Shown one piece after another: positions 44,221-54,752 of a stretch of 64,000 nucleotides of DNA. Location of the stretch: assembly GCF_003449015.1 (NCBI RefSeq), contig NZ_QRGD01000006.1:293304-357303 (forward strand), read 5' to 3'. How positions within the stretch are numbered: position 1 is the first letter of the stretch; the number at the start of each line of letters is the position of its first letter. A model generated the notes under the pieces. That model worked only from the letters and a program-made list of their open reading frames with translations. It did no database searches and had not been told where the DNA came from. Made by a program: the position numbers and the translations under genes. The stretch is from Aureibaculum luteum (GTDB lineage: Bacteria > Bacteroidota > Bacteroidia > Flavobacteriales > Flavobacteriaceae).

Positions 44221-45297
44221 ATGAAATTAATTAAAAAACATGAAAGTAAATCAAAACTTAAAAATTTAAGATTTACAAAAAGTATTTTAACATTAGCAAT
44301 ACTATTAAGTGGTATAAATGCAATTGCCCAAACTGAAGGAGAAGAGAAGAAAAGTAAACTTTCTATTTCTGGTTCAGTAGACGCTTACTACCAATCTTAT
44401 TTATCTACTTCTGATGATTTAGACCAGTCTTTTGGAACTGCTTTTGCAGATCAATCAGGTTTTGCTTTAGGAATGGGTAATCTAATTGTGAGTTACGAAG
44501 GAGAGAAAATAGGTGCTGTTCTTGATCTGGTTTCAGGACCAAGAGGTGCTGCTGCAACTTTTAATAGTGATATTATCGACGGTATCGTTAATCAAGCATA
44601 CGTTTATTGGAATGTTTCTGAAGGTACTAAATTAACTATGGGACGTTTTAATACGTTTTTAGGATATGAAGTTATCTCTCCTGTAGCAAACTTTAACTAT
44701 AGTACTTCTTATTTATTTTCAAGCGGTCCTTTTTCACATCTTGGTTTAAAAGCAGACTTTACATTATCTGAAGATTTTAGCTTAATGCTTGCAATTATGA
44801 ATCCTTGGGATACTAATGACGTTTCTACAACTGGCGAATATTCACTTGGTGCTCAAATAGGTTATTCTGGTCAATACTTAAACTTCTACTATGATAGTGG
44901 TAACTATGGTGGTTTAGGTTTTGAAGTTGACTATACAGGTGGATTCGATTTATCTGATAGTTTCTTCTTAGGAATTAACGGAGCATACCAAACAAGTGAT
45001 GATGAAGGTTTTTACGGAGCTGCTTTATATCCACAATTAGCCACATCTGATTCTTTTAGCATTGGTTTAAGAGGAGAGTATTTTGGATATCACTCAAAAG
45101 ATTTTGATGACTTACCAAGTGTATTTGCTACAACCCTAACAGCTAGCTATACAATTGAAAACTTAATTATTAAGCCAGAAATCAGATTAGATTCTTGGAG
45201 TAATGTTGACAATAATGAGCCTTATGTAAATTCTAAAGGAGAAGCTGCAAATAGCTTATCTGCATTTACATTGGCAGCCATTTACAAGTTTGACTAA
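44221..45297 (+). CDS. Outer-membrane beta-barrel porin
   Basis: 358 residues from the ATG at 44221. The frame also opens at a TTG (44173), but that lies inside the putative promoter. A signal peptide ends near residue 37 ('GINAIAQ'). Then alternating strands rich in Gly, Tyr and Ser, for example 'KLTMGRFNTFLGYEVISP', 'FNYSTSYLFSSGPFSHLGL' and the last strand 'AFTLAAIYKFD'. It resembles the Bacteroidota family of putative beta-barrel porins. It stands directly upstream of the ammonium transporter genes and may be the outer-membrane route for a nitrogen compound, but that is only from context. Confidence 0.82.
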   Translation: MKLIKKHESKSKLKNLRFTKSILTLAILLSGINAIAQTEGEEKKSKLSISGSVDAYYQSYLSTSDDLDQSFGTAFADQSGFALGMGNLIVSYEGEKIGAVLDLVSGPRGAAATFNSDIIDGIVNQAYVYWNVSEGTKLTMGRFNTFLGYEVISPVANFNYSTSYLFSSGPFSHLGLKADFTLSEDFSLMLAIMNPWDTNDVSTTGEYSLGAQIGYSGQYLNFYYDSGNYGGLGFEVDYTGGFDLSDSFFLGINGAYQTSDDEGFYGAALYPQLATSDSFSIGLRGEYFGYHSKDFDDLPSVFATTLTASYTIENLIIKPEIRLDSWSNVDNNEPYVNSKGEAANSLSAFTLAAIYKFD

Positions 45298-45304
45298 TAC
45301 TTTA

Positions 45305-45350
45305 AAAGATTAAGCAAAGCAAGTATGGTTACATGCTTTGCTTAATCTTT
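45305..45350 (+). terminator. Perfect 17-bp hairpin between porin and amt
   Basis: 'aaagattaagcaaagca' pairs with 'tgctttgcttaatcttt' around 12 bases. The T-tract is short, so partial termination (an attenuator) is likely. Confidence 0.65.
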
Positions 45351-45378
45351 AATACTAACCCTTAAAAACCAAATAATT

Positions 45379-46677
45379 ATGTCAATATTAAATTTACCTC
45401 TTTTTATACAAGACACTGCGGAAGTAGTTGAAATGGCCACGAAAGACGACATGGGAATGTTATGGATGGTTATTGCAGCAATTCTTGTATTTTTTATGCA
45501 AGCAGGTTTCTTCCTTGTTGAATCTGGAATGACAGATTCTAAAAATGCAGTAAACATTGCAATGAAAAACTTTCTAGATATCGCAGTTGGCTCCTTAGCC
45601 TTTTGGTTTATCGGATATTCTTTGATGTACGGTTCAGATGTTTCTGGTGGAGGTTATTTCCATTGGGGAGGCTTAACTTTTTCTCAAGGTGCTGCTGATT
45701 TATTCTTTCAAACTGTTTTTGCCGCCACAGCAGCAACTATCGTATCTGGAGCAATTGCTGGTCGAACAAAATACACAACCTATGCTATATTTAGTATCGT
45801 CTTAACTGCTTTTATCTATCCAATCGCAGGAGGATGGGAATGGAATGGCGGTTGGTTAAACACCGCTTCATTTATGCCAGCTGAATTTATTGATTTTGCA
45901 GGATCTTCAATTGTTCACTCTGTTGGTGGATGGGCAGCATTAGTTGCCGCTTGGATGGTAGGTCCAAGAATTGGAAAATACATTAATGGCAAACCTGTTG
46001 AATTACCTGGACATAATCAAATGTACGCTACTTTAGGTGTATTTATACTTTGGTTAGGATGGTTCGGATTTAATGGAGGTTCTCAATTAGCTTGGGGTGG
46101 AGCTGATGCAGTTGCTGCTTCTCAAGTAATTCTTGTAACCAATCTTGCAGCATCTGCAGGGGCAATTGGTGCATTATTATTAACTTGGATTAAAGATGGA
46201 AAACCAAACCTAAGTATGACCTTAAATGGAGCACTTGCTGGTCTTGTAAGTATTACTGCTGGATGTGGAAACATGGGAGAAGGTGGTGCTGTACTTGCTG
46301 GTTTAGTCGGTGGTATACTTGTCGTCTATTCAATAGGATTCATTGAAAAAACATTAAAAATTGATGATGCCGTTGGTGCTATCTCTGTTCACGGAATTTG
46401 TGGTGCATGGGGTACATTAGTAATAGGATTATGGGGTATAGACGGTGATGCAGGTATCGGATTATTTAATGGCGGTGGAGCTGCTCAACTTGGAGCTCAA
46501 GCCATTGGCGTATTGGCATATGCATTCTGGGCAGTTGTATTATCTTATGTTTTCTTAATCATAATGAAGAAAACTGTCGGTTTACGAGTTACGGAAGAAG
46601 AAGAAATCACTGGTCTTGATCTTTCAGAGCACGGTTCAATTGCTTACCACGGAAAAAGACAAAGAGAAATTGAATAA
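45379..46677 (+). CDS. amt: Ammonium transporter
   Basis: 432 residues with about 11 transmembrane helices. 'GFFLVESGMTDSKNAVNIAMKN', split by helix 1-2, and 'FDFAGSSIVHSVGGWAALVAAW' hold the first of the twin pore histidines (VHSVGG). 'GAISVHGICGAWGTL' holds the second. The cytoplasmic tail 'GLRVTEEEEITGLDLSEHG' is the P-II contact region. It passes ammonium through the inner membrane. One P-II gene is 124 bp downstream, separated by a strong hairpin. Confidence 0.95.
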   Translation: MSILNLPLFIQDTAEVVEMATKDDMGMLWMVIAAILVFFMQAGFFLVESGMTDSKNAVNIAMKNFLDIAVGSLAFWFIGYSLMYGSDVSGGGYFHWGGLTFSQGAADLFFQTVFAATAATIVSGAIAGRTKYTTYAIFSIVLTAFIYPIAGGWEWNGGWLNTASFMPAEFIDFAGSSIVHSVGGWAALVAAWMVGPRIGKYINGKPVELPGHNQMYATLGVFILWLGWFGFNGGSQLAWGGADAVAASQVILVTNLAASAGAIGALLLTWIKDGKPNLSMTLNGALAGLVSITAGCGNMGEGGAVLAGLVGGILVVYSIGFIEKTLKIDDAVGAISVHGICGAWGTLVIGLWGIDGDAGIGLFNGGGAAQLGAQAIGVLAYAFWAVVLSYVFLIIMKKTVGLRVTEEEEITGLDLSEHGSIAYHGKRQREIE

Positions 46678-46722
46678 GAAAAATTTATATTAAAACTCAA
46701 GCAAGGGAGACCTTTATCAATT

Positions 46723-46766
46723 AATAAGAAAATATTTAGATTGAAAAATCTAAATATTTTCTTATT
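46723..46766 (+). terminator. Perfect 19-bp hairpin between amt and P-II gene
   Basis: Arms 46723-46741 and 46748-46766 are perfect complements with a 6-base loop (tgaaaa); the arm is AT-rich. It could terminate or process the amt transcript and let P-II be made at its own level. Confidence 0.7.
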
Positions 46767-46801
46767 ATTGAATCAAACTAAACAATATAAGATTTGATAT
46801 T

Positions 46802-47152
46802 ATGAAAAAAATAGAAGCAATTATCAGAAAATCAAAATTCGTCCAAGTAAAAGAAGCATTACACAACGTTGATGTTAACTTTTTTTCCTATTGGGACGTA
46901 ACCGGATTGGGTAATGAAAAAGAAGCACACGTGTACAGAGGTGTTAGCTATAGTACTCAAGACATACAACGCAGATACTTGTCAATAGTAGTTAATGATG
47001 ATTTTGAAGAAATTACCATTAAAGCCTTACTGGAAGCTGCTTCAACCGGAGATGTTGGAGATGGTAAAATTTTTGTTTCCGACATATCAGAAGCATATCG
47101 TATACGAACCGGAGAAAAAGGCGGAGAAACTTTAAAGAAAAAATCAAAATAA
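46802..47152 (+). CDS. glnK: P-II family nitrogen regulatory protein
   Basis: 116 residues. The N-terminal 'MKKIEAIIRKSKFVQVKEAL' is the P-II start. The T-loop (about 36-55, 'LGNEKEAHVYRGVSYSTQD') keeps Y50, equivalent to the uridylylation Tyr51 of E. coli, and Y45. The end of the loop ('IQRRYLSIVV') differs from the usual 'LPKVKIEIVV'. B-loop 'TGDVGDGKIFVSDISEAYRIRTGE' binds ATP/ADP. It senses 2-oxoglutarate and energy and plugs Amt channels. Lying between two amt genes (10 bp before the second), it should gate both. Confidence 0.94.
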   Translation: MKKIEAIIRKSKFVQVKEALHNVDVNFFSYWDVTGLGNEKEAHVYRGVSYSTQDIQRRYLSIVVNDDFEEITIKALLEAASTGDVGDGKIFVSDISEAYRIRTGEKGGETLKKKSK

Positions 47153-47161
47153 CAACTAACT

Positions 47162-48394
47162 ATGGAATTACTTACAATTAACAATGTATGGATGATGATC
47201 TGTACGGCACTAGTATTTTTTATGCACCTTGGGTTTTCATTATTGGAAATCGGATTAACAAGACAAAAAAACACACTCAACATTTTATTTAAAAATATAT
47301 TTATTATAACTATTGGATTATTACTTTACTGCCTAGTCGGTTTCAATTTAATGTATCCAGGTGAATTTAACGGATTTATTGGTTTTGCAGGATTTGGCTT
47401 AGAAGCTCCATTAAATGCTGAAGGCACTTTAGACCTAGCTTACAATGCGGGTTATACCTATTGGACAGATTTCCTTTTTCAAGGAATGTTTGCTGCTACT
47501 GCTGCTACTATAGTTTCTGGTGCGGTTGCTGAAAGGATTAAATTAGGGCCATTTATGATTTTCGTAATCATTTACGTAGGCCTTGTTTACCCTATTACTG
47601 GTTCTTGGTTTTGGGGTGGTGGATTTTTAAAAACATTAGAAACTCCTTTTTATGATTTTGCCGGTTCAACACTAGTGCATTCTGTAGGAGGATGGGCTGC
47701 TTTGGTAGCTGTTTGGTTATTAGGTTCTAGAATTGGAAAATTTAAAAATGGTAAACCACAAGCTATTCCAGGTCACAACATACCATTAGCAACAGCTGGT
47801 GTTTTAATTCTATGGTTGGGATGGTTCGGTTTTAACGGAGGATCTGTTCTATCTGCCGACCCTGCATTAACATCTTTAACATTAGTAAATACTAGTTTAG
47901 CTGCCGCCGCAGGTGGTGTAATTGCCTTCTTAGTTTCTACATTAAAATATAAAAACTACGATTTAACCATGTTTTTAAATGGTATCCTTGGTGGTTTAGT
48001 TGGCATAACAGCCGGTGCCGACCAAATGAGCCCTATGGATGCTATCTTAATTGGAGGTATCGCTGGAGCCATTATTGTTTTTGGTGTTGCTTTAGTAGAC
48101 AAATTGAGATTAGACGATCCTGTTGGAGCTATTGCTGTACATTTAATATGTGGAATTTGGGGAACATTAGCTGTTGGCCTTTTTGGAGAATTAGCCAGTG
48201 GAGCACAATTTGTCAGCCAATTAATTGGAGTAGCGGCTTATGCAGTATTTTGTATATTAACATCGTTTATAATATTATTTACATTAAAGAAAACAGTCGG
48301 AATTCGAGTTTCCGAGCGAGAAGAACTTGAAGGTTTAGACGTTCACGAACATGGTATGGATGCATATCCTGATTTTAGAATGAACGAACATTAA
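47162..48394 (+). CDS. amt: Second ammonium transporter
   Basis: 410 residues, about 11 helices, same pore signature as the first copy: 'FAGSTLVHSVGGWAALVAVW' and 'GAIAVHLICGIWGTL', twin His retained. The residue after the second His is Leu instead of Gly. The tail 'GIRVSEREELEGLDVHEHG' matches the P-II contact region. It starts without the extra N-terminal segment of copy one and differs enough to be an old duplication. Co-transcribed with the P-II gene 10 bp upstream; closed by a terminator. Confidence 0.95.
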   Translation: MELLTINNVWMMICTALVFFMHLGFSLLEIGLTRQKNTLNILFKNIFIITIGLLLYCLVGFNLMYPGEFNGFIGFAGFGLEAPLNAEGTLDLAYNAGYTYWTDFLFQGMFAATAATIVSGAVAERIKLGPFMIFVIIYVGLVYPITGSWFWGGGFLKTLETPFYDFAGSTLVHSVGGWAALVAVWLLGSRIGKFKNGKPQAIPGHNIPLATAGVLILWLGWFGFNGGSVLSADPALTSLTLVNTSLAAAAGGVIAFLVSTLKYKNYDLTMFLNGILGGLVGITAGADQMSPMDAILIGGIAGAIIVFGVALVDKLRLDDPVGAIAVHLICGIWGTLAVGLFGELASGAQFVSQLIGVAAYAVFCILTSFIILFTLKKTVGIRVSEREELEGLDVHEHGMDAYPDFRMNEH

Positions 48395-48423
48395 AAGTTT
48401 AAGTTAGTCTTATTTCTAAATTT

Positions 48424-48453
48424 TACACGGTTAAACAAGGGTTTAGCCGTGTA
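48424..48453 (+). terminator. Terminator after second amt
   Basis: Stem tacacggttaaac/gtttagccgtgta (13 bp, one G-T pair), loop aagg, then 'ttttct'. Confidence 0.78.
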
Positions 48454-48594
48454 TTTTCTATTGCTACATTATCAATATGGCAATTTAATTACTATTAAAT
48501 TTAGAGTCCTTAATTTATATTGGTCAAATATTCTTATTACCACATTATTTACAACATACTATTGCATATCATAAATTATTCCTGCCATTTTGCT

Positions 48595-48602
48595 TAATTT
48601 TG
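48595..48602 (+). promoter_or_regulatory. -7 box TAATTTTG of gltB
   Basis: Exact TAnnTTTG match 18 bp before the ATG at 48621. Confidence 0.45.
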
Positions 48603-48620
48603 TAGACCTAATAATAATTT

Positions 48621-51600
48621 ATGAAGCAACAAGGACTATACTTACCCGAATTTGAACATGAAAATTGCGGTGCAGGTTTTATTTGTAATCTCAAAGGAGA
48701 GAAAACGAATCAAATCATACACGATGCCTTAGAAATTCTTGTAAAATTAAAACATAGAGGAGGTGTAAGTTCTGATGGAAAAACTGGAGATGGTGCCGGT
48801 CTATTAATTGATATTCCTCATGAATATTTTCAACGTGTGTGTGATTTTCCAATTCCTGAAGCCAGAGCATATGCTGTGGGAATGGTCTTTCTACCTAAAG
48901 TAAATAATCAATACCTGTTTTGTAAAGACACGTTTGAAAAAGAAATAAAAGCACAAGGGCTTACTTTATTAGGATGGAGACAAGTACCTGTAGACTCTTC
49001 CCAATTAGGAGAAATAGCATTAGCATCAGAACCTAATATTGAACAAATATTTATTGGTAAAGATGAGAGTATAGACGAAGCAACTTTTAAAGCTAAGTTA
49101 TATGCTGCCCGTAAAATTACAGAACATAGTATTAGAAAATCAAAAATATCTGAAGGTGGGTATTTTTACTTACCTAGTTTATCTAATACTACATTAATAT
49201 ACAAAGGTATTATTATGCCTGAAGATATTGGGCCATATTATACCGATTTACAAGAAATAGATTTAGTTACGCGTTTGGCATTAGTCCATCAACGTTTCTC
49301 TACAAATACAATGCCTACTTGGGAGTTAGCTCAACCATTCCGATTTATGTGTCAAAATGGTGAAATTAACACCTTACGTGGTAATGTGAGTAGAATGCGT
49401 GTACGTGAAGAAATCATGAAAAGTGATGTTTTTGGTCCACAAATAGAAAAATTATTCCCAATTATACTTCCAGGAAAATCCGATTCTGCTTCTATGGACA
49501 TGGTCGTAGAACTATTAACTCATACAGGACGTTCTTTGCCTGAAATTATGATGATGATGATTCCTGAAGCGTGGGAAAAACACCAAACAATGTCTGATGA
49601 ACGTAAAGCTTTTTACGAATACAACGGATGTATAATGGAACCATGGGATGGTCCTGCATCAGTACCTTTTACAGATGGTGATTATATTGGTGCCTTATTA
49701 GATAGAAATGGATTAAGACCATCTAGATATACAGTTACCAAAAGTGGAAAACTAATCATGTCTTCTGAGATTGGTGTTGTAGATATCGATCCGTCTGATG
49801 TTGAAAGTCATGGACGTTTAGAGCCCGGTAAAATGTTTTTAGTAGACATGAATAACGGTCGTATTATTAATGATAAAGAAATAAAAAGTAAAATTGTTTC
49901 AGAAAGGCCCTATAGAGAATGGTTAGATAAAAAAAGACTTCATTTAAAAGATGTTCCGTATACAAACGAAACGTGCCCAATTGAAACTTTAGATATCAAA
50001 ACAAGACAACGCTTATTTAACTATACGTTTGAAGATATTCAAGAAGTAATTACGCCGATGGCCATTGTGGGTAAAGAAGCGTTAGGTTCAATGGGTATTG
50101 ATACGCCTTTGGCAGTTTTATCAGATAGACCTCAATTAATATCAAACTATTTTAAGCAATTATTTGCTCAGGTAACGAACCCTCCTTTAGATGGTATTCG
50201 TGAAGAAATTGTAACTGACATTAGCCTTAACTTAGGTAAAGACCGTAATATTTTTAGTATTACAGAAAGACAATGTAGAAAATTAAGAATTCAAAATCCA
50301 GTAATTTCAAATGCCGATTTAGAGAAAATCAGATCGATTTCTATTGAGAGTTTTAAAGCGGAAACTATAGAAATTTTATATCCAAAAGCACAAGGTCTAA
50401 ACGGACTTGAAGATGCCTTAGAAAATATTATTGTTCAGATTGAAAAAGCAATAGAAAGAAAAACAAATATAATTATTCTATCGGATAGAGGTGTAAGCCA
50501 AGAGTTTGCTCCAATTCCTGCATTATTAGCCTGTTCTTATGTAAATCATCAACTGAATCGTTTGCGAAAACGTTCTTATTTTGACATTATTATTGAATCT
50601 GCTGAACCACGTGAGCCTCATCAATTTGCCACATTGTTTGGTTATGGTGCTAGTGCCATAAATCCGTACATGGTAAATGAAATTATCAGAATACAAGTGA
50701 AAGAAGGTTTTATTAAAGGCATAGATGAGCAAAAAGCAGTTGATAACTTTAATAAAGCCATTGGAAAGGGTATTTTAAAAATCATGAACAAAATTGGAAT
50801 CTCAACGTTACATTCGTATCGAGGCTCTCAAATTTTTGAAATTGTTGGTTTTAACTCTCAATTTGTAGAAAAATACTTCCCATACACAACTTCAAGAATA
50901 GAAGGTATTGGTTTATATGAAATTGAAAAAGAAATAAATCAACGCTATAAAAATGCCTATCCAGATAATAAAATTAACAGAAAACTAGGCCTGAACATTG
51001 GTGGTGAATATAGATGGAGACGTAAAGGTGAAAAGCATTTATTTAATCCAACTACTGTTGCTAAATTACAACAAGCCGTTAGGTTAAGTGATCAAGATAG
51101 TTATGATGTCTATGCAAATGCCATTAATGAGCAATCAGAAAGTTTAATGACCATTCGTGGTTTATTTGAATTTGATAATTTAGATCCCATTCCAATTGAA
51201 GAAGTTGAACCTTGGACAGAAATAGTAAAACGATTTAAAACTGGGGCAATGTCTTATGGGTCTATTTCAAGAGAAGCTCATGAAAATTTAGCAATTGCCA
51301 TGAATCGTATTGGAGGTAAATCTAATTCTGGTGAAGGTGGTGAAGATAGAAAACGATTTCAAAAAGATAGTAATGGAGATAGCCGTAACTCGGCCATAAA
51401 ACAAGTAGCATCTGGTCGATTTGGAGTTACATCTCACTATTTGACAAATGCCAGAGAAATTCAAATTAAAATGGCACAGGGTGCAAAACCTGGAGAAGGT
51501 GGTCAATTACCGGGTGAAAAAGTGTATCCGTGGATTGCTGCTGTACGTAATTCAACACCATTTGTAGGATTAATTTCTCCTCCCCCACATCATGACATAT

Positions 51601-53132
51601 ACTCTATTGAAGATTTAGCTCAGTTAATTTTCGATTTAAAAAATGCCAATCGTGAAGCTCGAATTAATGTAAAATTAGTTTCGGAAGTTGGTGTAGGTAC
51701 AATTGCTGCAGGTGTAGCAAAAGCAAAAGCTGATGTTGTTCTAATTTCAGGTTACGATGGTGGTACGGGTGCATCGCCACTTACATCTTTAAAACATGCT
51801 GGTTTACCTTGGGAACTTGGTTTGGCAGAAGCACAACAGACATTAGTATTAAATAAATTAAGAAGTAGAATTGTTGTAGAATGTGATGGTCAATTAAAAA
51901 CGGGGCGTGATGTTGCTATAGCTGCTTTATTAGGTGCTGAAGAATTCGGATTTGCTACTGCTCCGTTAGTTGCGTCAGGATGTATTATGATGAGAAAATG
52001 TCATTTAAATACCTGTCCTGTTGGCATCGCTACACAAGATAAAGAATTACGTAAAAACTTCAAAGGAACACCAGAACATGTCATAAATTTCTTCTTCTAT
52101 ATAGCAGAAGAACTTAGAGGAATTATGGCTCAATTAGGGTTTAGAACATTAGAAGAAATGGTAGGCCAAACGCATAAAATAAATGCGAATAAAGCCATAC
52201 ATCATTATAAAGCAAAAGGATTAGATTTATCCAGTATCTTACATAGACCCTCATCTTATCGTAAATTAATTGTAAAAAATACGGAACAACAAGACCACAA
52301 TCTTGATAAGGTTTTAGATTTTACAATTTTAAAAGATTCACATAGGGCATTGTACAGAAAAGTAAAAATGACGCTAGAATATCCTATTAAAAATGTAAAC
52401 CGTACTGTAGGTGCAATTGTTAGTAATGAAATTTCAAAAATTTATGGTCATTTAGGTTTACCTGAAGACACTTTGAATATTAATTTTACAGGATCTGCAG
52501 GGCAAAGTTTTGGAGCATTTGGAGCACATGGTCTAACATTTACCCTAGAAGGAAATACGAATGATTACCTTGGTAAAGGCCTTTCAGGTGCAAAACTAAT
52601 TATAAAGAAACCAGTAACAGCTGACTTTTTAGCTGAAGAAAATATTATCGTTGGTAATGTATGCCTATTTGGAGCCGTACAAGGTGAAGCCTATATTAAT
52701 GGAATTGCAGGTGAGCGATTTGCGGTACGTAACTCAGGAGCAACTGCAGTTGTTGAAGGTGTTGGAGATCATTGCTGTGAATATATGACCGGTGGTAAAG
52801 TGGTTGTTTTAGGTAAAACAGGTAGAAATTTTGCTGCAGGTATGAGTGGCGGTGTAGCTTATGTGTATGATCCTGGTAACAAATTTGTAAATGGATTATG
52901 TAATCAAGAAACAATTGAATTTGAAGAAATTTCAGCAGAAGATGCTTTAGATTTACAAGATTTAATTAAAAAACATGTACTCTATACCGATAGTAAAAAA
53001 GGTCAGAGATTACTTTCAGATTGGGCAACTAGCTTAAGTAATTTTGTACGTGTGATGCCTACAGAATACAAACGAGCATTAATACGTTTAGAGACAGAAG
53101 AACAATTAGTTGAAGAATTAACAATAGCATAG
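48621..53132 (+). CDS. gltB: Glutamate synthase, large subunit
   Basis: 1503 residues, the normal length. A 15-residue propeptide precedes the glutaminase nucleophile C16 ('[14 protein letters not shown]'), then the class II amidotransferase domain (to about 420) and the central domain. The FMN synthase domain is at about 830-1200 ('[17 protein letters not shown]', '[15 protein letters not shown]'), with the [3Fe-4S] cysteines in '[15 protein letters not shown]'. The C-terminal beta-helix has '[11 protein letters not shown]'-like repeats ('[14 protein letters not shown]'). With GltD it turns glutamine and 2-oxoglutarate into two glutamates. It follows the amt-P-II genes, so uptake and assimilation of ammonium are clustered. 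Confidence 0.97.
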   Translation: MKQQGLYLPEFEHENCGAGFICNLKGEKTNQIIHDALEILVKLKHRGGVSSDGKTGDGAGLLIDIPHEYFQRVCDFPIPEARAYAVGMVFLPKVNNQYLFCKDTFEKEIKAQGLTLLGWRQVPVDSSQLGEIALASEPNIEQIFIGKDESIDEATFKAKLYAARKITEHSIRKSKISEGGYFYLPSLSNTTLIYKGIIMPEDIGPYYTDLQEIDLVTRLALVHQRFSTNTMPTWELAQPFRFMCQNGEINTLRGNVSRMRVREEIMKSDVFGPQIEKLFPIILPGKSDSASMDMVVELLTHTGRSLPEIMMMMIPEAWEKHQTMSDERKAFYEYNGCIMEPWDGPASVPFTDGDYIGALLDRNGLRPSRYTVTKSGKLIMSSEIGVVDIDPSDVESHGRLEPGKMFLVDMNNGRIINDKEIKSKIVSERPYREWLDKKRLHLKDVPYTNETCPIETLDIKTRQRLFNYTFEDIQEVITPMAIVGKEALGSMGIDTPLAVLSDRPQLISNYFKQLFAQVTNPPLDGIREEIVTDISLNLGKDRNIFSITERQCRKLRIQNPVISNADLEKIRSISIESFKAETIEILYPKAQGLNGLEDALENIIVQIEKAIERKTNIIILSDRGVSQEFAPIPALLACSYVNHQLNRLRKRSYFDIIIESAEPREPHQFATLFGYGASAINPYMVNEIIRIQVKEGFIKGIDEQKAVDNFNKAIGKGILKIMNKIGISTLHSYRGSQIFEIVGFNSQFVEKYFPYTTSRIEGIGLYEIEKEINQRYKNAYPDNKINRKLGLNIGGEYRWRRKGEKHLFNPTTVAKLQQAVRLSDQDSYDVYANAINEQSESLMTIRGLFEFDNLDPIPIEEVEPWTEIVKRFKTGAMSYGSISREAHENLAIAMNRIGGKSNSGEGGEDRKRFQKDSNGDSRNSAIKQVASGRFGVTSHYLTNAREIQIKMAQGAKPGEGGQLPGEKVYPWIAAVRNSTPFVGLISPPPHHDIYSIEDLAQLIFDLKNANREARINVKLVSEVGVGTIAAGVAKAKADVVLISGYDGGTGASPLTSLKHAGLPWELGLAEAQQTLVLNKLRSRIVVECDGQLKTGRDVAIAALLGAEEFGFATAPLVASGCIMMRKCHLNTCPVGIATQDKELRKNFKGTPEHVINFFFYIAEELRGIMAQLGFRTLEEMVGQTHKINANKAIHHYKAKGLDLSSILHRPSSYRKLIVKNTEQQDHNLDKVLDFTILKDSHRALYRKVKMTLEYPIKNVNRTVGAIVSNEISKIYGHLGLPEDTLNINFTGSAGQSFGAFGAHGLTFTLEGNTNDYLGKGLSGAKLIIKKPVTADFLAEENIIVGNVCLFGAVQGEAYINGIAGERFAVRNSGATAVVEGVGDHCCEYMTGGKVVVLGKTGRNFAAGMSGGVAYVYDPGNKFVNGLCNQETIEFEEISAEDALDLQDLIKKHVLYTDSKKGQRLLSDWATSLSNFVRVMPTEYKRALIRLETEEQLVEELTIA

Positions 53133-53136
53133 TGTC

Positions 53137-54594
53137 ATGGGAAAAATTACAGGATTTAAAGAGTTTGAAAGACAAGATGAAAAGTACACGGAAGTAAAAG
53201 ATCGTGTAAAAAATTATAAGGAATTTACGGTACCATTGAATGAGTCTGAAATTACAGAACAAGGCTCGCGTTGCATGGATTGCGGTATTCCATTTTGTCA
53301 TAGTGGTTGTCCACTCGGAAATTTAATTCCCGATTTTAACCATATGGTTTATCAAGGAGAATGGCAAAAAGCATCATGGTTATTACATTCAACGAATAAC
53401 TTTCCCGAGTTTACAGGACGCTTATGTCCAGCACCTTGTGAAAAATCATGCGTGTTAGGTATTATTGAAGATCCTGTTTCTATAGAAAATATCGAAAAAA
53501 GTATAGTAGAACGTGCTTTTAAAGAAGGTTGGATTAAACCACACCCTCCAAAAGTACGAACGGGTAAAACCATTGCCGTTGTTGGTTCTGGTCCTGCTGG
53601 TTTAGCAGCAGCTCAACAATTAAATAGAGCCGGACATTTAGTTACCGTTTTTGAAAGAGATGATGCTATTGGCGGTTTATTACGCTATGGAATTCCTAAT
53701 TTTAAAATGGAAAAAGGAATTATAGATCGTCGCTTGGCAATTCTAATTGCAGAAGGAATTATATTTAAAACAAATGTAAATGTTGGAGTAAATTATAAAG
53801 TTGAGGATTTAAAAGCTTTTGACGCCGTAGTTTTATGTGGCGGTGCAACAGTAAGACGTAGTTTACCAACTCCTGGAATTGATGCAAAGGGCGTGGTACA
53901 AGCAATGGATTTCTTAACACAGCAAACTAAAGTATTATTTGGTAAAGAAGTAAAAGACCAAGTAATGGCTACAGACAAAAATGTTATAGTAATTGGTGGT
54001 GGAGATACAGGTTCTGATTGTGTAGGTACTTCTAATCGTCATGGAGCAAAATCTGTAGTGAATTTTGAAATTATGCCTAAACCTCCGGGACATCGTTCAC
54101 CAACTACACCTTGGCCTTATTGGCCGTTGCAGTTAAAAACTACTTCATCTCACAAAGAAGGTGTAGTAAGAAACTGGCTTATCAACACTAAAGAATTTAT
54201 TAAAGATAAAGAAGGAAAATTAACTGCTTTAAAAACAATAAATGTTGAATGGAAAATGGTTCCAGGTCAACGTCCTCAGCTAATTGAAATTGAAGGTACT
54301 GAAAAAACTTGGCCTTGTGACTTGGCTTTACTTGCCCTTGGGTTTACAGGTCCAGAAGCTACGTTAAGTGACCAATTAGGCTTAGAAACAGACGCTAGAA
54401 GTAATTATAAAGCGACAAAATACCAAACCAATGTGCCAAATATTTTTGCGGCAGGAGATATGCGTAGAGGCCAATCTTTAATTGTCTGGGCAATATCAGA
54501 AGGTAGAGAAGCAGCAAGAGAGGTTGATAGATTTTTAATGGGACGTACGAACTTAGCTACCAAAGGTAGTGGAGATTTATTGTCTGTTCATTAA
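53137..54594 (+). CDS. gltD: Glutamate synthase, small subunit
   Basis: 485 residues. The N-terminal [4Fe-4S] segment '[17 protein letters not shown]' and '[12 protein letters not shown]' come first. FAD- and NAD(P)H-binding folds follow: '[20 protein letters not shown]' and '[16 protein letters not shown]' (the latter read with its preceding residues). It supplies electrons to GltB. The start is 4 bp after gltB, so the two are translated together. A terminator hairpin follows. Confidence 0.96.
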   Translation: MGKITGFKEFERQDEKYTEVKDRVKNYKEFTVPLNESEITEQGSRCMDCGIPFCHSGCPLGNLIPDFNHMVYQGEWQKASWLLHSTNNFPEFTGRLCPAPCEKSCVLGIIEDPVSIENIEKSIVERAFKEGWIKPHPPKVRTGKTIAVVGSGPAGLAAAQQLNRAGHLVTVFERDDAIGGLLRYGIPNFKMEKGIIDRRLAILIAEGIIFKTNVNVGVNYKVEDLKAFDAVVLCGGATVRRSLPTPGIDAKGVVQAMDFLTQQTKVLFGKEVKDQVMATDKNVIVIGGGDTGSDCVGTSNRHGAKSVVNFEIMPKPPGHRSPTTPWPYWPLQLKTTSSHKEGVVRNWLINTKEFIKDKEGKLTALKTINVEWKMVPGQRPQLIEIEGTEKTWPCDLALLALGFTGPEATLSDQLGLETDARSNYKATKYQTNVPNIFAAGDMRRGQSLIVWAISEGREAAREVDRFLMGRTNLATKGSGDLLSVH

Positions 54595-54648
54595 TATCTT
54601 CTGTTCTTAGATAGATCATAATCAAATTTTATATCAATAATTACAAAT

Positions 54649-54684
54649 AAAAATTCCTTCTTTCAATTGAAAGGAGGAATTTTT
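54649..54684. terminator. Bidirectional terminator after gltD
   Basis: 'aaaaattccttctttc' and 'gaaaggaggaattttt' pair over 16 bp with one wobble around 'aatt', flanked by A and T tracts, between the converging gltD and serine-hydrolase genes. Confidence 0.8.
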
Positions 54685-54752
54685 ATTTACGATATTCTAT
54701 TTCTGGTAATCCCTGTTCTTAATGCCTTTTTTTATGGTCGCCAAAATAAAAT

